NCBI GenBank assembly: GCA_023053685.1
Contig: JALIGW010000010.1
Coordinates: forward strand, 9,155,012 to 9,219,011
Direction of reading: 5' to 3'
DNA from: Diadophis punctatus similis
Lineage: Eukaryota > Chordata > Lepidosauria > Squamata > Dipsadidae
Length of the DNA stretch: 64,000 bases
Shown: one piece after another, positions 55,276 to 64,000 of the stretch
How positions within the stretch are numbered: the first letter of the stretch is position 1
Layout: every line of letters begins with the position of its first letter
Made by a program: the position numbers and the translations under genes
The notes under the pieces: generated by a model
What the model was told of the DNA's origin: nothing
The model's database searches: none
The model's input: the letters and a program-made list of their open reading frames with translations, nothing else

Positions 55276-57372
55276 AACAAGTAGCTCAACTTATCAGGAG
55301 GGCTTTAAACTAAAATTGAAGGGGGAGGGTGACCATTCTTTAGGATCTCCAGGACCTCATTTGAAAAAAAAACCTAGAAAACAAGTCAAATAATGAGGTA
55401 AGCAGGGGATGGGGAGGAAGACAAACTCAAACACCAAATAGGAGACATAGGAAGCATACCCAGAGTCAGACATAAATATCTCAAGTGCCTATATACAAAA
55501 GGACAAAGTTTGGGGAACAAACCGGGTGAACTTGAATTATTAATACATGAAGGTAGATATGAAGTAGTTGGAATTACAGAAACTTGGTGGAATGAAACCC
55601 ATGACTGGAACATACTGATAGAAGGATACAAACACTTTAAAACTTAACCCTGACAAGACTGAGTGGCTATGGATATTGCCTCCTAAGGACGTGACCAACT
55701 GTCCCTCCTTGGTTCTTGGGGGAGAGAAATTAGCTCCCTCAGAACGGGTCCGCAATTTGGGTGTCCTCCTAGATCCACAGCTTAAATTGGAACAACATCT
55801 TTCAGCTGTGGCTACTAGGGGGACCTTTGCACAAGTACGTCTCGTGCACCAATTGCGACCCTACTTGGAGAGGGAGGCACTTCTCACAGTCACTCATGCC
55901 CTCATCACCTCACGGCTGGACTACTGCAATGCGCTCTACATGGGGCTACCCTTGAAGAGTGTCCGGCGACTGCAACTGGTGCAAAATGCAGCTGCGCGAG
56001 CTGTGGTGGGTGCTCCTAGATGCACCCATGTAACACCAATTCTCCGCCAGCTGCATTGGTTGCCCATTAGTCTCCGGATCCAATTCAAGGTGTTGGTCGT
56101 TACCTTTAAAGCCCTACATGGCTCAGGGCCAGGTTACCTTCGGGACCGCATCCTGCCGCATACCTCCCTACGACCGGTCAGGGCCCACAGAGTTGGCCTC
56201 CTCCAGGTCCCGTCGACCAAACAATGTCGGTTGGCGGGGCCGAGGGGGAGGGCCTTCTCTGTGGGAGCTCCCTCCCTGTGGAACCAGCTCCCCCCGGAGA
56301 TCAGGACTATCCCCACCCTGCTGGCCTTCCGGAAAGCAATAAAAACTTGGCTCTTCCGGCAGGCGGGGTGAAAGCGTGACGATACTCTTTTAATTTTTAT
56401 ATGTTTATATGTTTTTTAACTATTGTATTTTACTGCATTGTATTGTCGAAATGGATCCGAATATGTTGTGAGCCGCCCAGAGTCCCTGGGGAGTTGGGCG
56501 GCATACAAATCCATTTAATTAAATTAAATTAAATTAAAAAAAACCAGTCACCATAAAAGAGGAGATGGACTTTGCACTATATGTAAAAGACCACTATATT
56601 GCTACAGAATTGCATGAAACCAAGATGAAAACCTTCTAGAATGTATATGGGTCAATATAAAAGAAAAAAAGAATGACATTGCCAAAGATGTATACTACAG
56701 GCCACCCAATCAAGCAGAAAAATAGGTGTACTTTTTGCTAACCAATTAACAAATATATGTAGGAAACACACTACAATAGTAATGGGGGACTTCAATTACC
56801 CTGACATTAACTGGAAGACTAATTCTGCACCAAGTGACAAGTCAAATAGGTTCCTGACTAAGCAAGGTGACAATTTTGTTGTCCAAAAGGTAGAGGAGGG
56901 AACTAGAGGGACAACCATACTGGACTTAATTCTCATGGAGAAGAAGTGATAGAGGGAATTGAAACTGCAGGAACCTTAGGTGAGAGTGACTATGTCATAC
57001 TGGAATTCAACATAATGCATACTGGAATTCAACATAATGAAACATAATGTAATAGAACTCAATGATAGTAGAGTCTTAGATTTTAAAAGAGCTGATTTTA
57101 ACAAACTCAGAGAGAACCAGGGAAAGATTCTTTGGATGAAAACCCTAAAGGGGAAAACAACTCAAGAAGCTTGGGAAATTCTGAAAAATATTATCATAAA
57201 AGCCCATACCAACACAATACCACTGAAAACGAAAAACAAGAAATCCAAAAAGAAACCAACATGACTGCACAAAGATCTCCCTGACAAACTGAAAGACAAA
57301 AAGGATAAGTTCAAAAAATGGAAAGAGGGACACATAACTAAGGCAGAATATCAGCAGATAGCCAGAATCTGC
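55276..57372 (+). mobile_element. CR1-a LINE fragment, split by an L2
   Basis: CR1 endonuclease region in two parts (55276-55635 and 56536-57372). Motifs: ELELLIHEGRYEVVGITETWWNE, then GDFNYPDINWKTNSAPSDKSNRFL, VEEGTRGTTILDLIL and LDFKRADFNKLRENQGKI. The second part closely parallels CR1-b on the other strand. Frame breaks and stops are frequent. It ends at an (AAT)n array, so RT and 3' end are missing. Confidence 0.82.
55636..56535 (+). mobile_element. L2-type LINE 3' end in CR1-a
   Basis: The open frame 55676-56371 encodes the L2 ORF2 C-terminus (LGVLLDPQLKLEQHL, RLDYCNALYMGLPLKSVRRL, LHWLPISLRIQFKVL). The 3' tail has agtccctggggagttgggcggcatac and (ATTAA)n. This stretch is less damaged than in the L2 at 48124. 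Confidence 0.87.
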
Positions 57373-57500
<128 letters not shown>

Positions 57501-57617
57501 GTTGGAAGAGACCTTGGAGGTCTTCTAGTCCAACCCCCTGCTTAGGCAGGAAACCCTACACTACTCCAGACAGATGGTTATCCAACATCTTCTTAAAAAC
57601 GTCCAGTGTTGGAGCAT

Positions 57618-59990
57618 TCACAACTTCTGGAGGCAAGCTGTTCCACTGATTAATTGTTCTGTCAGGAAATTTCCCCTTAGTTCTAAGTTACTTCTCTCCT
57701 TGTTTAGTTTCCACCCATTGCCTCTTGTTCTACCCCCAGGTGCCTTGGAGAATAGCTTGACTCCCTCTTCTTTGTGGCAACCCTTGAGATATTGGAACAC
57801 TGCTATCATGTCTCCCCTGGTCCTTCTTTTCATTAAACTAGACATACCCAGTTCCTGCAACCGTTCTTCATATGTTTTAGCCTCCAGTCTGCTAATCATT
57901 TTTGTTGCTCTTCTCTGCACTCTTTCTAGAATCTCAACATCCTTTTTACATCATGGCAACCAAAACTGAATGCAGTATTCCAAGTGTGGCCTTACCAAAG
58001 CATTATAAAGTGGTATTAACACTTTGTGTGATCTTGATTCTATCCCTCTGTTAATGCAGCCTAGAACTGTGTTAGCTTTTTTGGCAGCTGCTGCACACTT
58101 CTGGCTCATATTTAAATGGTTGTCCACTAGGACTCCAAGATCCCTCTCACAGTTACTACTGTTGAGCAAGTTACCACATATACTGTACCTGTGCATTTTG
58201 TTTTTCTTGCCTAAATGTAGAACCTTACTTTTTTCACCATTGAATTTCATTTTGTTTGATAGCGCCCAATGTTCAAGTCTGTCAAGATCCTTCTGTATCT
58301 TGAACATATCTTCTGGAGAGTTGGCTATTCCTGCCAGTTTGGTGTCATCTGCAAATTTGATGAGTTCCCCATCTATCCCCTCGTCCAAGTCATTGATGAA
58401 GATGTTGAAGAGTACTGGGCCTAAAACAGAGCCTTGGGGTATTCCACTGCATACTTCCCTCCATGTAGATGCAGTTCCATTGAGCACTACATGTTGAGTG
58501 CAGTTGGTTAGCCAGTTTTGAATCCATCTGGTGGTGTTGCTGTCCATCCCACATTTTTCTACTTTATCTAGTAGTAGGTTATAGTCTACTTTGTCAAATG
58601 CCTTACTGAAGTCCAAGTAAACCACATCGACAGCATTCCTCTGGTCCACTAATTTTCTCACTTTATCAAAGAATGCAATAAGATTAGTCTGGCATGATCT
58701 GTTTTTGACAAACCCATGTTGGCTTTTGGTTATTACTTTGTTTGCTTCTAGGTGTTCATTGATTCATTGCGTGATTATCTTTTCCAAAATCTTCCCTGGT
58801 ATTGAGGTCAGGCTAATAGGTCTGTAGTTTCCTGGATCTGTTTTTTTCCCTTTTTTGAAGATAGGAACTACATCAGCTCTTTTCCAGTCCTCTGGCAGTT
58901 CCCCGGTGCTCCAGGATCTTTGAAAGATATAGTTCAGTGGTTCTGAGATCTTGTCTGCCAGTTCCTTCAGAACCTTGGGTTATAATCCATCTGGTCCTGG
59001 TGATTTGAATTCGTCTAGGGTAGACGATGCAAGACAGATGCAAAAAACGTGTTAAGTAGCTCTGCTTTCTCTCTGTTGCTTGCCACCTTCTTGGCCACTT
59101 TCTCCCTGCAATGGACCAATTGTTTCCTTGACTTTTTTCTTGTTTTTAATATGTTGGAAGAAGGTTTTTTTTGTTACTTTTTACTTTTATCGCAAGCCTT
59201 TGTTCATTGTGAGCCTTAGCTTTCCTCACTTCATCTTTACAGGCTCAGGCTATTTGCTGGTATTCTGCCTTAGTTATTTCCCCTTCTTTCAACTTTTTAT
59301 ACTTGTCCTTTTTGTCTTTCAATTTGTCAGAGAGTTCTTTATGCAGCCATGCTGGTTTCTTTTGAGACCTATTATTTTTCTTCTTCATTGGTATTGTGCT
59401 AGTCTGGGCTTTTATAATCTCACTTTTCAAAATTTCCCAAGCTTCTTGAGTTGTTTTCCCCTTGAGGATTCTCATCCATGAAATCTTTCCCAAGTTCTCT
59501 CTAAGTTTATTGAAATTAGCTCTCTTAAAGTCCAAGACTCTAGTTTGACTTTGTTCTACTGTTTGTGTTTGCATAATGTTGAATTCCAATATTGCATGAT
59601 CACTTGCCCCCAAGGTTCCTGTAGCTTCAACACCTTCTATCATTTCATCTCTGTTAGTGAGAATTAAGTCCAATATGGCTGATCCCCTTGTTCCCTTCTC
59701 TACTTTTTGGGTAACAAAGTTGTCAGCTAGGTTTGTTAGGAACCTGTTGGATCTTCCACTGGGTGCAGAGTTTGTCTCCCAGTTGATGTCAGGGTAGTTA
59801 AAATCCCCCATTATTATTGTGATGTGCTTCCTACAAACCTAAGTTATCTGACTAGCAAAAAGTTCATCTACTTCCTCTGTTTGGTTGGGTGGCCTATAGT
59901 ATAGACCTATAGTATAGAGCTATAGTATAGACCTATAGTATAGACCTATGGCAATGTCATTTCGCCCCCCTTTAATATTGACCCAAATGC
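57618..59990 (-). pseudogene. CR1-b ORF2: endonuclease and RT
   Basis: Endonuclease (59811-59245): MGDFNYPDINWETNSAPSG, SAILDLILTNRDEMIEGV, ASDHAILEFNI. The RT N-terminal part (about 59240-58670) has frame changes. The RT core is open at 58661-57951: VYLDFSKAFDKVDYNLLL, GIPQGSVLGPVLFNIFINDL, catalytic FADD, LGVLVDNHLN and LVRPHLEYCIQFW. After a stop at about 57950 the C-terminus (57920-57618) continues with RRTRGDMIAVFQYLKG. CR1 ORF2p performs target-primed reverse transcription. This copy is dead. Confidence 0.9.
59893..59944. repeat. 13-bp tandem repeat in CR1-b
   Basis: Four copies of cctatagtataga, the third with one change, within the endonuclease region. The array also shifts the frame. 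Confidence 0.92.
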
Positions 59991-59995
59991 ATTCA

Positions 59996-61157
59996 AGATG
60001 AAAGCCTTGGCTACGGGGTACGTTTGGTGGCCAAATATGGATGCAGAAATCCAAAATTGGGTTGGGTTATGCAAACCCTGTCAAGAGTCGCGGCCTGCTC
60101 TGCCCAAAGCACCAGTCCATGACTGGGAACAACCAAAAGGCCACTGGTCACGGCTACATGACGATTTCGCAGGCCCCTGCCACGGCCAAATATTTTTAAT
60201 AATTGTCGATGCCTACTCAAAGTGACTCAAAATATTTCCAATGGGTTCTATCACCGCTGAGGCGGTTATTAAGGTGCTCAGACACCTTTTTGCCACACAC
60301 GGCCTCCCAGACGTCCTTGTAACGGACAATGGTCCCCAATTTATGTCCACCAATTTCGAGGGGTACCTTGCTGACCTGGGAATTCGCCATGCCCTGTCCT
60401 CGCCATTCCATCCACTGACCAATGGACTGGATGAATGATTCGTAAGGTCAGCAAAGGAAGTATTAGGCAGACTAGGCCCAGGGGACTGGCAGGCCCGCAT
60501 AGATAAATTTCTGAGTACACAGCACATAACTCCAAGTGCTGCCACTGGCCGCAGCCCGGCCGAACTCCTCATGGGTCACAGGCTTAGATCCATCCTGGAC
60601 CATTTACACCCAAACTATGCCACTAAGGCAAAACCAGAGGTCACACAAAAAACCAGGCCTTCTCCCTGGAAGATTCGATATTCACCCAAAATTATGCCAA
60701 GGGCTCCCTGTGGCTACCTGGGGTCATAGAAACAATCTTAGGTCCACTAACATACGAAGTCCGCCTCCAGGACGGATGTCTCTGGAAGAGGCACATAGAT
60801 CAGCTACGCAACCGAGTAAAAGGGGAATTTAACGAACCACAAAAGGTAACATCCTGTGTTCTTCCCCTAGCTAACTCAAGCCCGAGTGTCTCGGAAGGCC
60901 TACCTGAGGAAGCTGAAGTCCAGTGGCGTTCTCAATTAGAACTGGTTCCACCAGTCGAAGAGGCCATGCCCAATACATTCCAGGAGCTTCCATGCTCAAA
61001 CCCAAGAGCGACAGCAGACCTGTCCAAACAGGCTGCTGCCTCGCTTACGACTGAGCTGCGCAGGTCAGGGAGGGTTCACAAATGCCCTGCCTACTTGCGC
61101 GACTACGTTTGTCGGACTGTTCCATCTAGAAGGGGAGGGGTGTTGTGTTCTGACTGA
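59996..61157 (+). pseudogene. Gypsy-B2 integrase and C-terminal tail
   Basis: Integrase HHCC remnant CKPCQE, catalytic DAYSK (followed by TGA at about 60224), TDNGPQFMSTNFEG, then a stop near 60437 at the position of the third catalytic residue (GLDE). The tail changes frame near 60650 and 60950 and ends CPAYLRDYVCRTVPSRRGG. As in Gypsy-B1, the reading frame passes through the polypurine tract and stops inside the LTR, at 61157. Confidence 0.87.
61128..61140 (+). other. Gypsy-B2 polypurine tract
   Basis: agaaggggagggg directly precedes the LTR start tgttgtgttc. Confidence 0.88.
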
Positions 61158-61658
61158 CCTCTAACTGAACTCTAACTTGTTATCTCTAGCTGAACTCTGA
61201 CTGAACCCTGATTTGTTATGTTCTAGCTGAATTAGCAATAGCAATAGCACTTTTCTTATATACCGCTTCATAGTGCTTTACAGCCCTCTCTAAGCGGTTT
61301 ACAGAGTTCAGCATATTGCCCCCAACAATCTGGGTCCTCATTTTACCGACCTCAGAAGGATGGAAGGCTGAGTCAACCTTGAGCCTAGTGGGATTTGAAC
61401 AGCTGAACTGTTGAACTAGCAGTCAGCCTGCAGTGGCTGCATTTAACCACTGCACCACTTCAGCTCCTAATTCTAGCTGAACTGTATGTTTTCACCCAGG
61501 TCCAGTGTTTGAATGCTCAAACACTATCGGTTGTTGTGTCTGACAGCTCTCTATAAAAAAGCTAGCTGTCAGACCATGTTTTGCTGGGTGCTTGAGTGAG
61601 CTGAGTAAAAGAGCTGTTCTGAAATCTGTCTCATGTGATCCTTGCCCACAATCTAACA
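61141..61658 (+). repeat. Gypsy-B2 3' LTR, split by a SINE
   Basis: tgttgtgttctga to acaatctaaca, the same family as the Gypsy-B1 LTRs. Without the 239-bp SINE and its duplicated target it is about 268 bp. Confidence 0.9.
61232..61470 (-). mobile_element. Sauria-type tRNA-derived SINE
   Basis: 239 bp flanked by ttctagctgaa (61221-61231 and 61471-61481). On the minus strand: a tRNA-like head with A box (gtggtgcagtggttaaatg) and B box (gttcaaatcccac), a central domain, and a Bov-B-like tail ending in gctattgctatt repeats. Head, body and tail match the Sauria SINE of squamates as I recall it. It is transcribed by RNA polymerase III and moved by Bov-B. Confidence 0.88.
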
Positions 61659-61796
61659 GAAGATACCTTGCAGGTCATCTAGTCCAACCCCCTGCCCAAG
61701 CAGGAGACCCTACATCTGCCTCTACCTAGGATCGAACTCACAACCTCCTGATTGAGAGGCAAGAGCTCCACCTTTAGGCCACAGCATCTGGGTTTT
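61659..61796 (-). mobile_element. tRNA-derived SINE with CR1-like 3' end
   Basis: On the minus strand: a tRNA-like head with a B-box-like gagttcgatcc, then a tail, revcomp of ccttgcaggtcatctagtcc and aaccccctgcc, which is the CR1 3' UTR seen at 57501. It starts directly at the end of the Gypsy-B2 LTR. CR1 probably supplied the mobilising enzyme. Confidence 0.65.
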
Positions 61797-62103
61797 TGTA
61801 CAAGAGGTATTCAGTACAAACCCATACTCCCCCTTTTATTTTTATTGAATGCATGGTTGAATGTCTATGTACTTTTAATACTGCCTGGAGCAATCTTATG
61901 GAAAAAAGTATAGACAACAAGATATATTGCTTTCTTTTTGCTTTTCTCAAAACCAATGACAATCAAATGAAAAATCTTTAATTTTATTGGAAAGAAAATT
62001 GCCATTTTATATTGGAGTTGGAGAGTAGCTGTAGCCTCATTATTCATCTCTTTTCTATCTTAATAAGATGGCCTTATGTTCTAAATAAAAAAGTTCATAC
62101 TAT
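61797..62103. other. AT-rich intergenic sequence
   Basis: No gene recognised. Confidence 0.45.
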
Positions 62104-62289
62104 CATCTCTTTGGCCCCATGAAAGAGGGTTTGAGAGGCAAACATTATTCCAGTGATGAGAAAGTGAAAACTGCAGTGCAGAAGTGGCTCAAAGAACAGT
62201 GAACAAAATTTTATGAGGCAGGGATAGATGCTCTCATTCGAAGTTGGAACATTGCTATTGAGAGAAATGGTGGCTATGTTGAGAAGTAG
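62104..62289 (+). pseudogene. Mariner transposase C-terminal remnant
   Basis: 62 codons starting HLFGPMKEGLRGKHYSSDEK, then VKTAVQKWLKEQ, a TGA, and FYEAGIDALIRSWNIAIER and GGYVEK, closing with TAG 62287-62289. This is the conserved C-terminus of mariner-family DDD transposases. The catalytic part and both terminal repeats are not visible. Confidence 0.8.
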
Positions 62290-62416
62290 GGATGTGATCC
62301 ACAGAGGACCAGCTTCATTTTGATGTATGCTACATGTTCCTGTGTTGGTAATTATACAATTTCAAAAGATATCAAAAAAGATAAGTCAATATTTGTATTT
62401 TTATAGTTAATTCAAG

Positions 62417-62960
62417 TTATTGCATTGTAGTACTGAGTAACATTGTTTTAATGTGCAAATCCATATTGACCTTAAATCTTAAAAAATAAAATTCTAATTC
62501 TAATAGAAGAGAATATATGTAGCTCAGAGTTGACTGTGGAGTCCTTGGTGTTCTCTTAGCTTGGTTGTTTGCTTGCAGACATTTCATTATCCAACTAGGT
62601 AACATCTTCAGTGTGAGGGATAGTGAGCTTTCCAGTCTGTTTTCTGCTTGATTTCTGGTATTAATCCCTACTTATTTGGGAGTGTTCTGGTTTTTTTTTA
62701 ATGTTAGGTTTTTGTTATCTCTTTTGAATGGTCTGTAAATATTATTTATTTCTATATGTTTATTGATAACTGATTTGTCTTAATGCCATGTTTCCAGGAA
62801 TTCTTTGGTGTTTCTGGATTTGACTTTCTCTAGGATGTTCATGGTTTCCCAGAAACTGTGGTAGTCCAAGTATTGTGAAATTAAGACATTTTCATCATGC
62901 ATTCTGACTACTAGTTAATGTTCATAGATGCTAGGCTTCTGTCTGCCCTATACATTAGCT
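62417..62960 (-). mobile_element. Penelope-like element 3' remnant (tentative)
   Basis: On the minus strand, a decayed coding tail (FLETWHYDKSVINKHIEINNIYRPF-like, near 62690-62800, with frame changes) precedes a non-coding segment with a hammerhead-like core (62582-62611) and the tail ctgcaagcaaacaaccaagc. From memory the tail is a common squamate repeat. The Penelope assignment is inference. Confidence 0.45.
62582..62611 (-). ncRNA. Hammerhead-ribozyme-like core (candidate, decayed)
   Basis: On the minus strand: ctgaaga, t, gttacc, loop tagtt, ggataat, gaaa. The stem is imperfect because of one extra base. The arrangement is the same as at 12459-12489, including the extra t after the CUGANGA box. 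Confidence 0.35.
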
Positions 62961-64000
62961 ATTACAGTCTTCACATTGCATTGTTCAGATGAGTCTTATA
63001 ATTCTACTTATTATCACTAATTAGGCAGTTTTAGAATACAAGTGCCCAGTAGATGAAACAGGAAATTTGAAAAGTAGAAATATATTAATCTACAATATAA
63101 TCATATTTTGGAAACTGGAAAATGAGATTTCAAATTAATCTTTGAACACTAATAAATATAAGGCAGCAGATATAGTTGTATAGTATTATATGGAAGTTGT
63201 TTTATTAACTATTTTATGTTTTGTTTTTGAGTACACATGCTCAGGTTGCATTTCACTTGATTGTCAGTTTTAGCAGAAAGACAAAGGACAAGTCGAAAAC
63301 ATTAATATTTTGTAAATGTGGGATCACCAGCTATACATCATCAAAATGAAAAATGGACTCTCTGATAAAGATGAGACAAAAGGAAAACTGATTTACAGAA
63401 TGTTTGTGTTAGCATATGTGTATATATATTTCAATAAATAATTACTATAAAGGAAAATTCAAAACATTTCATCACAGACTAACATTATATAGAGAATTGT
63501 TATATCTGCTATCCTGAGCTTACTATTGATGGGCATGTTCAAGGCCCCTGTTTTCACTTCTGAAATACTTTTTTTTGTAAACCTCACAAAGTTTTTAAAA
63601 ATTGCATTTCTGTCTATTGAAAGAACAGTGTATGGCCATCATATATAGAAATATGACAGTCTGAATACTTTTACCCTAAAGACTTCTATGAAGCATTTTG
63701 CTTTTCAAAAATGTCCATATATTGCGAAACATCATCAGTATTTGAGTAAGAAAGATAGTATATGATAGCTTATAATTTAAGAGGTTCCAGTTCAGAGTAG
63801 CTGTAAAGGTTCCGACTAATGAACCCAAGCAAATCAGAACTCTGAGGTCAGGCACTTCCTCTAAGAACTTATTTATTGGGTAAATCATATTGGCACACTT
63901 TGAAGTAAAGCCAACTCTGACTTTCTCCCATGGCTGCAGTATAGTTAAAACCAGTAATAACCCCTTCCCCCCAGTGTCATTAATCACATTGGCCAATTAG
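62961..64000. other. AT-rich intergenic sequence
   Basis: No gene or repeat family recognised. The frame at 63676-63996 (minus) has no known motif. Confidence 0.45.

Larger units (their letters stand above)
57501..59990 (-). mobile_element. CR1-b LINE, 5'-truncated
   Basis: The 3' end (57501-57617 on the plus strand: gttggaagagaccttggagg, ccaaccccctgc) is the typical amniote CR1 3' UTR. RT and endonuclease follow leftward in the element's sense. 5' truncation lies inside the endonuclease near 59990, where Gypsy-B2 begins. Confidence 0.9.
59996..61658 (+). mobile_element. Gypsy-B2: 3' part of a second Gypsy-B copy
   Basis: Starts abruptly in integrase (MKALATGYVWWPNMDAEI) and runs to the 3' LTR end. 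Gag, protease, RT and the 5' LTR are missing. It is closely similar to Gypsy-B1 in protein and LTR. No right-hand target duplication can be checked. Confidence 0.9.

Noticed and set aside
63676..63996. 106-codon minus-strand ORF near the window end
   Set aside because: No recognisable domain. Possible membrane-like segments are weak, and it may be chance in AT-rich DNA.

Overview
The window is repeat-dense vertebrate DNA, most likely from a squamate reptile and probably a snake. The inference rests on the mixture seen: L1, L2, CR1 and RTE-type LINEs, a Sauria-type tRNA-derived SINE, several Ty3/Gypsy elements, a DIRS element, Copia, hAT, mariner and Penelope-like remnants, and long (TA)n, (CATA)n and (AAT)n arrays. 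I found no host protein-coding exon, tRNA, rRNA or CRISPR array. All recognisable coding sequence belongs to transposable elements, and nearly all of it is broken.

Layout. 1-430: start of a Copia element cut off at a palindromic junction. 431-3808: L1-a (-), 5' end present, 3' part of ORF2 missing. 4983-5116: hAT MITE with TSD. 6122-10959: complete but defective Gypsy-A (+) with two LTRs, a tRNA-Ser-type primer site and a SINE inside its reverse transcriptase. 11064-12710: microsatellites, hAT elements and a Penelope-like fragment with a hammerhead-like core. 12791-14262: internally deleted copy of an uncharacterised repetitive gene family known mainly from invertebrates. 16070-20809: complete but defective Gypsy-B1 (-). 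20815-29398: two decayed RTE LINEs and two ORF1-only L1 derivatives (HAL1-like), each with target-site duplications. 31097-31778: solo retroviral-type LTR. 31951-37263: DIRS element with inverted repeats, internal complementary region and an uninterrupted tyrosine recombinase ORF. 38110-52597: one chromovirus-type Gypsy (Gypsy-C) expanded from about 5.3 to 14.5 kb by nested insertions: a solo LTR carrying L1-b, a second solo LTR, and L1-c carrying an L2. 52599-54928: rearranged LTR with a minisatellite, then the 3' end of Gypsy-D with a chromodomain. 55276-59990: two CR1 elements in opposite orientation meeting at an (AAT)n array, one carrying an L2. 59996-61796: 3' part of a second Gypsy-B copy, its LTR split by a Sauria SINE, followed by a CR1-tailed SINE. 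62104-62960: mariner and Penelope-like remnants.

How the parts relate. The LINEs can supply retrotransposition in trans to the SINEs and ORF1-only derivatives. Three L1-type elements share a 5' leader with a hairpin whose sequence changes while pairing is kept, and a C-rich (antisense G-rich) 3' tract. Nesting order and duplicated target sites give a relative chronology. Boundaries come from target-site duplications where these are visible and otherwise are approximate.
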